From Mucilaginibacter rubeus (GTDB lineage: Bacteria > Bacteroidota > Bacteroidia > Sphingobacteriales > Sphingobacteriaceae), in assembly GCF_014643835.1 (NCBI RefSeq), contig NZ_BMKD01000002.1, positions 868,001 to 932,000 of the forward strand: a DNA stretch of 64,000 nt, read 5' to 3'. Each line of letters begins with the position of its first letter. Within the stretch, counting starts at the first letter, position 1. This document shows, piece after piece, positions 1-8,647 of the stretch. The notes beneath the pieces were generated by a model. That model was not told where the DNA came from, did no database searches, and was given only the letters and a program-made list of their open reading frames with translations. A program made the position numbers and the translations under genes.

Positions 1-158
1 AAATAAACTTTGGATGCTTCCAGGATCTGGATGGTTTCACTGAACTGGGCAAGGTTTTCAGGGTTCTCCTCAATCCACTCCTGTAACTGTGTTAAGCCAT
101 CATCACTGATGGTTTTTTCAAAATATTCAACTATTAAGCGGTAACTGTTATCTTCCAT
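1..158 (-). CDS. FecR-family anti-sigma factor, N-terminal fragment (runs off left edge)
   Basis: An ATG at 158 on the minus strand opens a frame that stays open to the window edge (52 codons). The product begins MEDNSYRLIVEYFEKTISDD and continues with an acidic helical stretch containing LTQLQEWIEENPEN. This matches the N-terminal cytoplasmic helical domain (DUF4880 type) of Bacteroidota FecR proteins, which binds the cognate sigma factor. It sits 79 bases downstream of an ECF sigma gene on the same strand, the usual sigma-FecR order, so it is probably that sigma factor's membrane anti-sigma/transducer. The membrane segment and FecR domain lie outside the window, so the family call rests on the N-terminus and on context. 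Confidence 0.7.
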   Translation of the reverse strand, partial: MEDNSYRLIVEYFEKTISDDGLTQLQEWIEENPENLAQFSETIQILEASKVY

Positions 159-237
159 TAAATCTGTCTCTGCAATAAAGACTGATTTTACGTACCCGAT
201 ACGTAGCGAAATGAGTTAAGTTTATATTAAGAAATCA

Positions 238-804
238 TTAACCCTCGGAAGTGAAATTATGCTGCCCTTTTAACAGCTGGCGAAGTTTTTTGATAGATTG
301 ATAAAGTGTAGTTTCAACCGTACGAACAGAAATACCCAACACTTTGGCTATCTCATTTTTATCAAGGTTATCAATACGGCTCATGAGCAATATCTGCCTT
401 TGGCTGACAGGCAAGGTATCAATAAGGTTTAGTATTTTATTGTACGATTCGCGGCCAGAAAGAATTTTAAATGGATTATCCCTATCTTTTAACATGTGGC
501 CCTGAAGGTCGATATCTTCGATAGAATATACCGGATCTTTCTTTTTTTGGATATGATTTAAAGAGAGATTTTTGGCAGCAACAAACAGGTAACTTTTTAC
601 ATTAAGGATGGCCGTATCGCGGTTGTCCCAGAGTTTAATGAAAAGATTGGCGGTGATCTCTTCGGCAACGGTATAATCTTTAGTGTACACCGTGCACAGC
701 TGACATAAGGTTTTGTAGTAACGATTAAAAAGAGTTTCAAGGGCAACGGGGTTGCTTTGCTGGATAAGCCCCATCAACGCTTCATCAGTAAGTGCAGGAT
801 ACAT
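238..804 (-). CDS. RNA polymerase ECF sigma-70 factor
   Basis: This 188-residue protein has the two-domain ECF sigma layout. Region 2 lies at about residues 20-85 and includes YTVAEEITANLFIKLWDNRD and the conserved YLFVAAKNLSLNHI helix. Region 4 lies at about residues 125-180, with LPVSQRQILLMSRIDNLDKN followed by the helix-turn-helix EIAKVLGISVRTVETTL. It would direct RNA polymerase to promoters of an outer-membrane uptake locus and be held in check by the FecR protein encoded just downstream. The controlled SusC/SusD genes probably lie to the left of the window. It resembles the second sigma factor at 61629-62216 but is not a close copy. Confidence 0.93.
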   Translation of the reverse strand: MYPALTDEALMGLIQQSNPVALETLFNRYYKTLCQLCTVYTKDYTVAEEITANLFIKLWDNRDTAILNVKSYLFVAAKNLSLNHIQKKKDPVYSIEDIDLQGHMLKDRDNPFKILSGRESYNKILNLIDTLPVSQRQILLMSRIDNLDKNEIAKVLGISVRTVETTLYQSIKKLRQLLKGQHNFTSEG

Positions 805-906
805 GCTAAAGAGTTGTTTTGGCTCAAATGTAAGGCTGCTATGTTAGCATAATGTTAACAGACGACAAAACCTTTATTACCGAAAAATCTGACAATGGCT
901 ATTAAG

Positions 907-2346
907 CTATTCAATGATCAGGTTTTTTGATTGAGATGTAAGTTTCTGATGTGGGTTATCTAAAAATAGCTTCACATAATCAGTTCCATCTACACTAAAA
1001 CCCGGAGCATGCCCCCTGTTATGGATGATCAATAATTGGCTATTAGGCATATACCGTTTTATCAACCTGTTATAAAACGGCCTGCAATCGGGGTCGACGT
1101 CACCTGCCGAAATTAATGCCGGTACTGTAGAATAAACAGGCTGCTTTGCTACAGCAGGTTCAGCCTTCACCTTCCAACAATTGCATATGACATGATTTAC
1201 ATCATTAAACGGATACCCGGCCAACCACGGTAGTACCAAGTGTTGTTGTGCTTCCAACGCAGGGTCATCGTACGAAATTTGTTCTGAGCAATAAACAGAA
1301 TACCGCATACCCAGTGATACGCTTGAATTACCCGCGAAATAGCCATCAAACACCTCCCGTACATATTTATCATGACGGCCTTCAATTAAATCAATCATTA
1401 CCGCAGGCACCGTGCTAACCTGCCGGGAGTTCATCCGGCCTATTATTGCATCGAGTAATTCGTTTTTTGTATAAGTGAGACTATTAGCTTGATTGCTTCC
1501 TTTTTCCTGATAAGATATGGTATACTTCTTCCCGGTGATAGTGCTGAAGTATTGATGGAATTTCATTCTTAAATCTTTATATTTTGTGTCAGAAGAATCC
1601 GTTTCGCAATTATGAAATACCTGCTCAAGCGCTTCATTGATATTAAACAAAGCGTGTTCCTCAAAATTAACATAACCCGGCAGTGGTGAATTTAAAAGCA
1701 GCGCACGAACGCCTTCAGGGTGATTTCGTACCATGGTAAGCATAAGACCGCCGCTATAGGATATGCCAACCAGGTTAAGCGAATCAACATTTAAGGCTAA
1801 TCTTAAATCATTTATATCTTCAGCACTTTCAATGGTGTTAAAGGCCGATAAATCGACGCCTTGTTTTGTAAACCGGTTCCGGCATTCAGTAACGGCTTGT
1901 GATACGAGGCTATCCTTATTTTTGCCTTCTCTGTAACTGCGTTTAATGGCCGCTGCCACTTCCATGCAATCCAGGCATGGTTGTGCCCTCTTTGTTCCCC
2001 GTTGATCAAACGCAATAAAACCGCCATAGGCTAACCAACCGGAGTTATAGCTTATGCTATCAATATTTAGTGTAGTGCTGTAGCCTGGGCCACCTGTAGT
2101 GTAAAGCGTGATGTTTTTGCGTGGGTCCTGATCTGGCCGGCGTACAAATAAAAACGGGATCTTCACTTTGCAACCTTCGGGCTTGCTTCTATTTTCCGGT
2201 ACAACGAGGTAACCTGTTTTTAAAACAAGCCTGGGGTCTGCCTTAACCAGCCCGGGGTAAGGTTCTAATACCGGCTTATATTTCTGGCTGTAAGCTTTTT
2301 GAATAAGAAAAGTAGCGCCAAATAATATGATAAGGAATGTTTTCAT
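907..2346 (-). CDS. secreted alpha/beta hydrolase, TAP-like peptidase family
   Basis: The 479-residue protein starts with a signal peptide (MKTFLIILFGATFLIQKAYS). The alpha/beta-hydrolase core shows the oxyanion-side motif TTGGPGYS (about 83-90), FDQRGT (113-118), a nucleophile elbow GISYSGG with Ser196, an acid in SAGDVDPDCRP and a catalytic histidine in NRGHAPG near the C-terminus. This arrangement fits the proline iminopeptidase / tripeptidyl aminopeptidase (TAP) group, which cleaves N-terminal residues or small peptides. The elbow has serine where most relatives have glycine (G-x-S-x-S). A periplasmic or secreted peptidase is the best guess; an esterase cannot be excluded. It stands alone between the sigma and AraC genes, with no visible operon partner. 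Confidence 0.85.
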   Translation of the reverse strand: MKTFLIILFGATFLIQKAYSQKYKPVLEPYPGLVKADPRLVLKTGYLVVPENRSKPEGCKVKIPFLFVRRPDQDPRKNITLYTTGGPGYSTTLNIDSISYNSGWLAYGGFIAFDQRGTKRAQPCLDCMEVAAAIKRSYREGKNKDSLVSQAVTECRNRFTKQGVDLSAFNTIESAEDINDLRLALNVDSLNLVGISYSGGLMLTMVRNHPEGVRALLLNSPLPGYVNFEEHALFNINEALEQVFHNCETDSSDTKYKDLRMKFHQYFSTITGKKYTISYQEKGSNQANSLTYTKNELLDAIIGRMNSRQVSTVPAVMIDLIEGRHDKYVREVFDGYFAGNSSVSLGMRYSVYCSEQISYDDPALEAQQHLVLPWLAGYPFNDVNHVICNCWKVKAEPAVAKQPVYSTVPALISAGDVDPDCRPFYNRLIKRYMPNSQLLIIHNRGHAPGFSVDGTDYVKLFLDNPHQKLTSQSKNLIIE

Positions 2347-2410
2347 GACCGTTGTTTAGCTTACAAAGAAAGCGATCTGCCTTACCCACAAAAAGTAAAA
2401 AACGGACAAA

Positions 2411-3220
2411 TTAAAATTGATGCTTGGTTATCCTTTGACCGGTAAGGTTCATAACGTCCTTATGAAAATGGCTCAAATCATAATATCCATAATCTATCGG
2501 AACAAAGTTTTCTCTGTCATTTACAAATGCTGTTAATGCATTTCTGCCCCGCACAATTGAAAAATAATTTTTAGGCGGAGTGCCAATCACCCTGTTGAAA
2601 TACCGATTGATAGTTTTAGAAGTAATGAACAGTCTCTCTGCAACTTTTGACGTATTCAACTTCATACCGGTAGCCTGATATTCGCCAATGCTGTCGTTAA
2701 CAATTTTAACATAATGATCCTGGCTTGCCTGTTTAATGAGCTTTTCTAACAAATATGATTCAACAATGATCACACGCTCTTCAAAGCTTATTGGCTGTTT
2801 TACTTTTTGAAGCAATTCCCAGGGCAAAATTTGATTAAGGTTAATGAGCTTATCAATAACCGGAACTTGATTTAAACCTAAAACGGCTTCTAAACCGCCC
2901 GGATTAAATTTAACCGTGAATATATTATCGGCAGATAGTTTATGCCTGGTAACATCCTCATTTCTCAATATTAAAACATCCTGCTGCTTCCCTACATAAT
3001 ACCTCGTATTCTTCAAATCAATATAATAAGGCGAACCAAGGTTGATATAAAAAGTAGGTGTCCAACTGGGGAACATTTTCACCGTTGAAAACTCAGCTTT
3101 CACCTGCTGTGCAGATAAATCTAAAACTGATTGCGAATAAAATTCTATATAGTTAGCCAACTCTTCGCAAGGTGCGCTGAACCTGTATATTTTACGGATA
3201 TTCTGAAATATCTCAACCAT
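2411..3220 (-). CDS. AraC-family transcriptional regulator
   Basis: This 269-residue cytoplasmic protein has a variable N-terminal half of the type often found in Bacteroidota AraC proteins (DUF6597-like: the PSWTPTFYINLGSPYYI stretch and FTVKFNPGGLEAVLG). The C-terminal half carries the double helix-turn-helix. The first HTH is at about 190-215 (KVAERLFITSKTINRYFNRV), followed by GTPPKNYFSIVRGRNALTAF and the terminal DYGYYDLSHFHKDVMNLTG. It probably senses a small ligand and acts on a nearby promoter. The closest candidates are the hydrolase gene downstream or the PUL upstream, but no operator could be identified. The gene ends 64 bases from the hydrolase start, so co-transcription is possible. 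Confidence 0.9.
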   Translation of the reverse strand: MVEIFQNIRKIYRFSAPCEELANYIEFYSQSVLDLSAQQVKAEFSTVKMFPSWTPTFYINLGSPYYIDLKNTRYYVGKQQDVLILRNEDVTRHKLSADNIFTVKFNPGGLEAVLGLNQVPVIDKLINLNQILPWELLQKVKQPISFEERVIIVESYLLEKLIKQASQDHYVKIVNDSIGEYQATGMKLNTSKVAERLFITSKTINRYFNRVIGTPPKNYFSIVRGRNALTAFVNDRENFVPIDYGYYDLSHFHKDVMNLTGQRITKHQF

Positions 3221-3395
3221 ACCTATTGAGGTTAACTATATCTGTAAAAATAATTTTTTTAATTAAGATACAACGTATACAGCAAGGTGAAAGCCAGGCA
3301 TATGCTATCCATAAAAAACAAAAATGGCCGTCACAAAGGCGCCTGCCGCAGCACGCTCTTTATGACAACCAGTTTAATAATAGCAATATTCGTAT

Positions 3396-3710
3396 CTATG
3401 GCAAAAAGAACACCTCTTTCAAAGGCACACTCACTGGCGAATGATCGGCATTAGTATCCATGATATCGGCCATGTATAACCACCATTTTTTCATAATAGG
3501 GCTATCAGGCAAATGATCAAGGGCTTCCTGATCTTCAACATCCATTACGCCAAAAAGCCAATGCGTGTCTTCATCTAAAAAAATAGAATAATTACTGATC
3601 CCCACATCTTTAAGCAAACTGCTCAATTCGGGCCAAATGGCATCATGCCGCGCCTTGTATTCGGCGGTTTGCCCTTCATGAAGCTTCATTTTAAACGCTA
3701 CCCTTGCCAT
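3396..3710 (-). CDS. rhaM: L-rhamnose mutarotase
   Basis: The 104-residue protein has the normal length and signatures of the RhaM/YiiL dimeric ferredoxin-like fold: MKLHEGQTAEYKARHDAIWPEL (a 22-residue stretch whose key residues are Tyr, His and the IWPEL run), then NYSIFLDEDTHWLFG and MKKWWLYMADIM. Family members interconvert alpha- and beta-L-rhamnose before isomerisation. There is no signal peptide, so it acts in the cytoplasm. As the last gene of the PUL 1 gene string, it indicates that L-rhamnose is among the sugars released by the upstream enzymes. No rhamnose isomerase or kinase is in the window. Confidence 0.95.
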   Translation of the reverse strand: MARVAFKMKLHEGQTAEYKARHDAIWPELSSLLKDVGISNYSIFLDEDTHWLFGVMDVEDQEALDHLPDSPIMKKWWLYMADIMDTNADHSPVSVPLKEVFFLP

Positions 3711-3744
3711 TGTAAATAGTATTTATATATGTCTGTTATCAAAA

Positions 3745-3836
3745 GAGCCTCAAGGCTTAAAGCAAAAAGCTCAAAGCTTTTAATAGTTTATTTGCAAAAT
3801 AGGCTTTGAGCCTTTAGCTTTCGGCTTTAAGCTTAT
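3745..3836. repeat. inverted tract of degenerate seven-base repeats
   Basis: Five consecutive seven-base units of the form AAAGCNN run in phase from 3745 to 3779 (GAGCCTC, AAGGCTT, AAAGCAA, AAAGCTC, AAAGCTT). After an AT-rich spacer, the same type of unit runs in the opposite direction from about 3801 to 3836 (read on the minus strand: AAGCTTA, AAGCCGA, AAGCTAA, AGGCTCA, AAGCC). The two arms can pair into an imperfect hairpin. It lies across the stop codon of the GH35 gene and before the mutarotase start, where it could act in mRNA 3'-end formation or stabilisation. A similar structure is at 9931-10016. Confidence 0.7.
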
Positions 3837-5663
3837 TTGAGGTTTTACCACATCCAATATCGGTTTATCGACGCCAGCTAACTGGTCTCGCTCAGGCTTT
3901 AACAGTTCCAAAACCTCAACATCATTATATCCCTTCTTTAACCATTCAACCGGCAGGTATAAAGTTTGCTGTGGACCGATGCCCCAGTACCGGCCAAGGT
4001 TATGCCCGTTTACCCATACCACACCCTTGCCCCAGTTACTCATGTCAAGGTAGGTATCCCCTAATTGATCCAATTTAAAGCCACCTTTCCTGATTACCGG
4101 CGATTGAGCATTTTGCCTTGCGGCAGAGAATTTCACAGTGCTTAGATCATGAAACGGCAGCGAATACATTTTCCAATGCTGCAATTCTGTTCCGTTTAAA
4201 AGCACCTGCTGAGTGATCCCTTTTTTATTTTGCAAAAGATACTTACCAAAGTTGATGCGGCCAAGGTTTTCTATCAAAATATCAAGCGTTACTTTACCTG
4301 CAGGCAACTTTAAGTAAAGGCTGTCCTGGTTAAGCCTGCGGTCGAGCGTGCCTACCTTTTTACCGTTAATCATGATCACTGCGTAATCCCTAAGCTCTTT
4401 TAGCTTGAGTTGCCCGCTTTGGCTTCCATTTAAAACCGTGCGGTACAACACAAAGCCATAGTCCTGGTGTAAGTCTTCAAACGTAAGCGGACTTATATTT
4501 TCTTTAGCAGCCGGCAGAGTATTTAATAAACTTACCGATTGTGTTAGTTTAACAGCCGGTATTGTTATTACTGGTTTGGCTGCCGGTACATCGGGCAATT
4601 GCACACCGGCAGGCAAATGCTTTTGGATCACCTGCCTGAATTGCATAAATTTCGGCGTGGCATTACCTGCCTCATCTAAGGGAGCATCATAATCATAGCT
4701 ACTCGTTTGCGGTTCATAAGGCGAGGTATCTTTAAAATTTGCGCCATTCATAAACGCACGGGTGGTGCCACCATGAAACATGTACATGTTGATAGAAATC
4801 CCTGCTGCCAGTACGGAATCAAGCCTACCGGCATAACGTTCGGCAGGGATAGTGTGATGGGCAGTTCCCCACCAATCAAACCAGGCCGGATACCACTCGG
4901 CAATATAATACGGGCCCTTACCATCGTGATTTTCATTAATGATCTTTTTAACCTTTGCAGGATTATCAAGACCGTTAACAGCAGGAAGTAATCCCGGCAA
5001 ATGACCAGCTACCAAATCGGGGGCAGGGTCGCAGGTGTACAGCAATCCATCAAAACCGGCTTCTTTAAATAGTTTTTGATTAATCCCCAGATACTCTTTA
5101 TCGCTGCCATATGAGCCGTATTCATTTTCAATTTGTACCATCAGGATATTACCGCCATGATTTATCTGCAGCGGAGCTAATTGCCTGCCCACCTCTTTGA
5201 TGTAGCTCTCATACTCCTTAAGATATTGAGCCTCTTTACTGCGTACTTCAAGACCTTTTTCATTCTGTAGCCAGTAAGGATATCCTCCAAACTCCCACTC
5301 GGCACATACATACGGGCTTGGGCGAAGGATCACCCACAGGCCTTCCTGCTGGGCAATGCGAACAAACTCGGCCACATCGTTATTACCGGTAAAATCAAAC
5401 TTGCCTTTTTGGGGCTCGTGCAGGTTCCAGAAAACGTAGGTGCCAATGGTATTTAATCCCATAGCCTTCGCCATTTTCATACGGGCACGCCAGGCTTCGC
5501 GCGGTACGCGGGGATAATGCATTTCACCCGAGATCATCTGGAAAGGTTTCCCGTCAAGCAGGAAGGCTTCATCGCCTAACGCAAATGTATGTTTGGGTGC
5601 CTGGCAGAAGCCGGTTATACCCAGGGTTAAAAATGTTAAAAAGAATATAATAGTTTTTTTCAT
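3780..5663 (-). CDS. secreted beta-galactosidase, GH35
   Basis: This 627-residue protein has a signal peptide (about 1-20) and a GH35 TIM barrel. Signatures are GEMHYPRVPREAWRARM (46-62), GTYVFWNLHEP (74-84), the acid/base motif QIENEYGSYG with Glu181, and the nucleophile motif YYIAEWYPAWFDWWG with Glu256. The C-terminal jelly-roll domains include a VWVNGHNLGRYWGIGPQQTL stretch that is typical of the family. GH35 enzymes remove terminal beta-galactose from polysaccharide side chains; here the substrate is inferred to be galactan. The gene lies 8 bases below the GH2 gene in the same strand-wise string. The last about 20 residues (KPQISLKPKAKGSKPIL...) are encoded inside the seven-base repeat tract and look like a non-family extension. 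Confidence 0.93.
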   Translation of the reverse strand: MKKTIIFFLTFLTLGITGFCQAPKHTFALGDEAFLLDGKPFQMISGEMHYPRVPREAWRARMKMAKAMGLNTIGTYVFWNLHEPQKGKFDFTGNNDVAEFVRIAQQEGLWVILRPSPYVCAEWEFGGYPYWLQNEKGLEVRSKEAQYLKEYESYIKEVGRQLAPLQINHGGNILMVQIENEYGSYGSDKEYLGINQKLFKEAGFDGLLYTCDPAPDLVAGHLPGLLPAVNGLDNPAKVKKIINENHDGKGPYYIAEWYPAWFDWWGTAHHTIPAERYAGRLDSVLAAGISINMYMFHGGTTRAFMNGANFKDTSPYEPQTSSYDYDAPLDEAGNATPKFMQFRQVIQKHLPAGVQLPDVPAAKPVITIPAVKLTQSVSLLNTLPAAKENISPLTFEDLHQDYGFVLYRTVLNGSQSGQLKLKELRDYAVIMINGKKVGTLDRRLNQDSLYLKLPAGKVTLDILIENLGRINFGKYLLQNKKGITQQVLLNGTELQHWKMYSLPFHDLSTVKFSAARQNAQSPVIRKGGFKLDQLGDTYLDMSNWGKGVVWVNGHNLGRYWGIGPQQTLYLPVEWLKKGYNDVEVLELLKPERDQLAGVDKPILDVVKPQISLKPKAKGSKPILQINY

Positions 5664-5671
5664 TGTGGTGG

Positions 5672-7525
5672 CTATCGGTTCAGCGCTTCCGCTTTTTTTT
5701 GTTTGTAATAGTTTTGAAGAATATAAAATGCTTTCTTTTTGTTGCCTTTATCATCATAAAGGCCCTTGCGGTTCCAGCCTTCCTGGTACACCGGGTTATT
5801 CCGTTTGGGCGACCGGAAATCGGCCATTACCCATGGTGACAAGCCCACGAAATTTGCAGGCATCCGTTTAAACATGGCCACCTGCTCTTTAAAATACCAT
5901 TCCTGGTATTCTTCGCCGAAGCGGGTCAATGAATCGGCATGAAAACCGGTTTTAGCTTCGGCCCCGGTTTCGCTGATAAATAAAGGTTTATTGTATGGCG
6001 TGCTCCAGTTTGTAGTGCGGCATTTATCAGGCAGGCCGCCATACCAGCCAAGGTATTCGTTAAAAGCAACGAGGTCAACAAACTCACCCAGCGGATCATC
6101 CACCACATTCAAATCTTTACCCGAACCATAATTTACCTCAAGCGCCGCCGAAACCAGGCGCGTATCATCCAGTTGTTTGGCCCTGATAATCAGATCGTGC
6201 ATAAAATTCGTACGTGTTGGGCTCACCGGTGTTTCGTTCCCAACCGACCAGATAATGATACTGGCACGGTTATGATCGCGTGTAATCATTTCATTAAGCT
6301 GCACTTTTGCCTTTTCAAGTACTGCTGCGTTGCCAAAGTCAATCGTCCAGTAAACCGGGATCTCCGACCAAACCATAATACCCAGCGAATCGGCCAGTCG
6401 GGTTATTTTTTCATCGTGGGGATAATGTGCCAGCCTTGCCATATTGCAGCCAAGCTCACGCGCCTGATTTAACAATTGTTCCGCATCCTGCTGGCTGTAA
6501 GCCCTCCGTACATCCTGCGGTATTTCGCCATGGATACAGATCCCCCGTAAAAATACGGGCTTACCGTTTAACAATAGCTTCGGGCCATACGCCTCGATGG
6601 TGCGGAACCCTATCTTATCTTCAGTTTTATCGGCACCAGTACTTACGATAACCTTATACAGCTTAGGGGTTTCGGGCGACCAAAGCTGCACTTTTGGTAA
6701 TTTAAAGCTAACCTGTATAAGCGCACCTGTGGCAGCAAACTGCTTACTAAACTTAAGCTCGGGTATTTGTACGGTGATATTTTGACCAGTTGGCGGAGTA
6801 TTGCTCAGTTTAACCCATCCGCTTACCTCCGGTTGTTTAGCGGGAACTGCACCGTTAACAGACTTTTTAAGCTGGATCACAAAATCGCGGATATAGGTAG
6901 ACGGTACTTCCACCAGTTTTACATCGCGGGTTATACCACCGTAGTTCCACCAGTCGGTATTGAGGGTAGGTACCTCATCGGCGTAGCGTTTATTATCAAC
7001 CTTAACCACCAACAGGTTATCCTTTTCTTTAAGCAGCCCGGCAGGTACTTCAAAATTAAAAGGCGTAAAACCACCTTTGTGCATCCCCAATTTTTTTCCA
7101 TTCAGGTATACATCGGCCCTATAATTTACCGCGCCAAAATAAAGGTACTGCCTGCCGCCATTGGCCGGTTTAACGTAGTCGAACGATTTTTTATACCAGA
7201 TAGTTCCTTCGTAATAAGTAAACTCCGGCTTTTGATGGTTCCAGTCGCCGGGTACATCAATGCTATATTTATCGATGTAGCCGTGCTCCTTTTTCTCAGT
7301 TTTATTAGCCGGGATGCCGCTGTTCCAATAGGCATCCCCATTTTTTTCGTTGAGCTCCTTATAGCGATAATCATAAAACCCGGTTTCGTACGGATCAACA
7401 ATGTATTGCCATTTGCCGTTCAGATCAAGTGCTTTACGGCTTTGAATATTGGTAATGAGACTGTCCTGAGCAGTCGCCGTAACGGCAATGAACAGCAGAC
7501 AGCACAAGCTTATAAAATTTCGCAT
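5672..7525 (-). CDS. GH2 enzyme, probable beta-glucuronidase
   Basis: The start is placed at MRNFISLCCLLFIAVTATAQ, a good signal peptide, whose ATG follows the GH43 stop by one base; an ATG 21 bases upstream is less likely. The 617-residue protein has the GH2 sugar-binding (about 30-205), immunoglobulin-like (about 210-310) and TIM-barrel domains. The acid/base is Glu431 in IIWSVGNE and the nucleophile is Glu519 in LFISETG. Near the end, DFRSPKRNN is followed by GWNRKGLYD. The N-R-K here (585-587) matches the NxK motif that binds the uronate carboxylate in beta-glucuronidases, which argues against a plain beta-galactosidase. It probably releases glucuronic acid from oligosaccharides in the periplasm. 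Confidence 0.88.
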   Translation of the reverse strand: MRNFISLCCLLFIAVTATAQDSLITNIQSRKALDLNGKWQYIVDPYETGFYDYRYKELNEKNGDAYWNSGIPANKTEKKEHGYIDKYSIDVPGDWNHQKPEFTYYEGTIWYKKSFDYVKPANGGRQYLYFGAVNYRADVYLNGKKLGMHKGGFTPFNFEVPAGLLKEKDNLLVVKVDNKRYADEVPTLNTDWWNYGGITRDVKLVEVPSTYIRDFVIQLKKSVNGAVPAKQPEVSGWVKLSNTPPTGQNITVQIPELKFSKQFAATGALIQVSFKLPKVQLWSPETPKLYKVIVSTGADKTEDKIGFRTIEAYGPKLLLNGKPVFLRGICIHGEIPQDVRRAYSQQDAEQLLNQARELGCNMARLAHYPHDEKITRLADSLGIMVWSEIPVYWTIDFGNAAVLEKAKVQLNEMITRDHNRASIIIWSVGNETPVSPTRTNFMHDLIIRAKQLDDTRLVSAALEVNYGSGKDLNVVDDPLGEFVDLVAFNEYLGWYGGLPDKCRTTNWSTPYNKPLFISETGAEAKTGFHADSLTRFGEEYQEWYFKEQVAMFKRMPANFVGLSPWVMADFRSPKRNNPVYQEGWNRKGLYDDKGNKKKAFYILQNYYKQKKAEALNR

Positions 7526-7526
7526 A

Positions 7527-8633
7527 TTATTTCTTAAATACGTCAAGGTTCCAGTTATCTACCCAGTTTATTTCGATGTCATCACCTTTAAAGCTGATGG
7601 GCAGCCAGAGGTAACGGCCGTCAATGGCGTCTTTTGGAGCCCATTTATCGGCTATAAATATGAAGGCATCTTTTTTACCGGCAACAGGCAATACATGCGT
7701 GCTTTGACCGCCGTAAGTTATTTTGCTATCCTGTCCCTGGCAGGGGTTGCCGTGGTAGGTCCATGGCCCCCAGATTGATTTTGCACTGAACCAACGGGCG
7801 GCGTTGGGTGCCCAACCTGTACAGCCCGAGCCTATCATGTAATAAATTCCGTTACGTTTAAATAATGCAGGAGCTTCAGTTTGGTGGCCTATATAGATAC
7901 GGATAAACTTACCTGTATGCCCTGTATAATCGGGAGTTAGTTCGGCCAGGTCAAGGGTGTAGTTTTCTTCGGATGAAAAAACGTGGTAAGCCTTGCCGTC
8001 GTCATCAACAAAAACGGTCATGTCGCGGGCCATCTGGCCACCGGGCAAATCGCGGCAAAAAAACTTATCGGTTTCGTGAGCCGGATTAATACAGTTTATT
8101 TTATCACCTTCGGGTGTAAGTGCCGGATAAAACGGCATCTGCCCCGGGTTGGGGCGATAGCTTTTAATAAACTTGTACGGGCCGATCACCTTATCGCTTA
8201 AAGCAACCCCGGCGCGGGCAGCGCTGTAGCCTTTGCCTAATAGTTCCAGGTGAAACCACATTACATATTTCTTTGTCTTTTTGTTATAAACAACTTTGGG
8301 CCTTTCCAGGATGCAGCCTTTTGCTATATCATTTGTGGTATCGGGCGAAACACTCAGCGAGATCCCCTCATCCTTCCAGTTGTATAAATCTTTTGACGAA
8401 TAGCAATGAACCCCAACCATTGCCCGGTTGCCTGCATCGCCGGCAATTTTGTGTTCGCCAAACCAATAATAAACCCCATTATTATACAGAATGCCTCCCC
8501 CGTGGGCATTAATGTGCACCCCTTTATCATCTGGCCAGATTGCGCCCGGACTAAAACTGGTTAATTTGGTTTGCGCACGACCGAGGATACTTAGCAGCAA
8601 AAAGGCCGGCAATAAAAAACGATAGTATTTCAT
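7527..8633 (-). CDS. GH43 enzyme, exo-beta-1,3-galactanase-like (subfamily 24/34 type)
   Basis: The 368-residue secreted protein (signal peptide 1-21) is a five-bladed propeller of family GH43. The segment INAHGGGILYNNGVYYWFGE (41-60) is characteristic of the GH43_24/34 branch. Glu110 in LERPKVVYN, Glu253 in QTEAPALF and Gln310 in GGQSTHV match the acid, modulating glutamate and unusual catalytic glutamine reported for exo-beta-1,3-galactanases of subfamily 24. Such enzymes strip galactose units from the beta-1,3-galactan backbone of arabinogalactans, bypassing side chains. No extra carbohydrate-binding module is present. The subfamily placement is from memory of motifs; subfamily 34 is the main alternative. 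Confidence 0.88.
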   Translation of the reverse strand: MKYYRFLLPAFLLLSILGRAQTKLTSFSPGAIWPDDKGVHINAHGGGILYNNGVYYWFGEHKIAGDAGNRAMVGVHCYSSKDLYNWKDEGISLSVSPDTTNDIAKGCILERPKVVYNKKTKKYVMWFHLELLGKGYSAARAGVALSDKVIGPYKFIKSYRPNPGQMPFYPALTPEGDKINCINPAHETDKFFCRDLPGGQMARDMTVFVDDDGKAYHVFSSEENYTLDLAELTPDYTGHTGKFIRIYIGHQTEAPALFKRNGIYYMIGSGCTGWAPNAARWFSAKSIWGPWTYHGNPCQGQDSKITYGGQSTHVLPVAGKKDAFIFIADKWAPKDAIDGRYLWLPISFKGDDIEINWVDNWNLDVFKK

Positions 8634-8647
8634 ATAAAGATGTTGTA

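Noticed and set aside
6767-7537. 256-codon open frame on the plus strand
   Set aside because: It lies antisense inside the GH2 gene, which has full family motifs and catalytic residues; the antisense frame has no recognisable domain.
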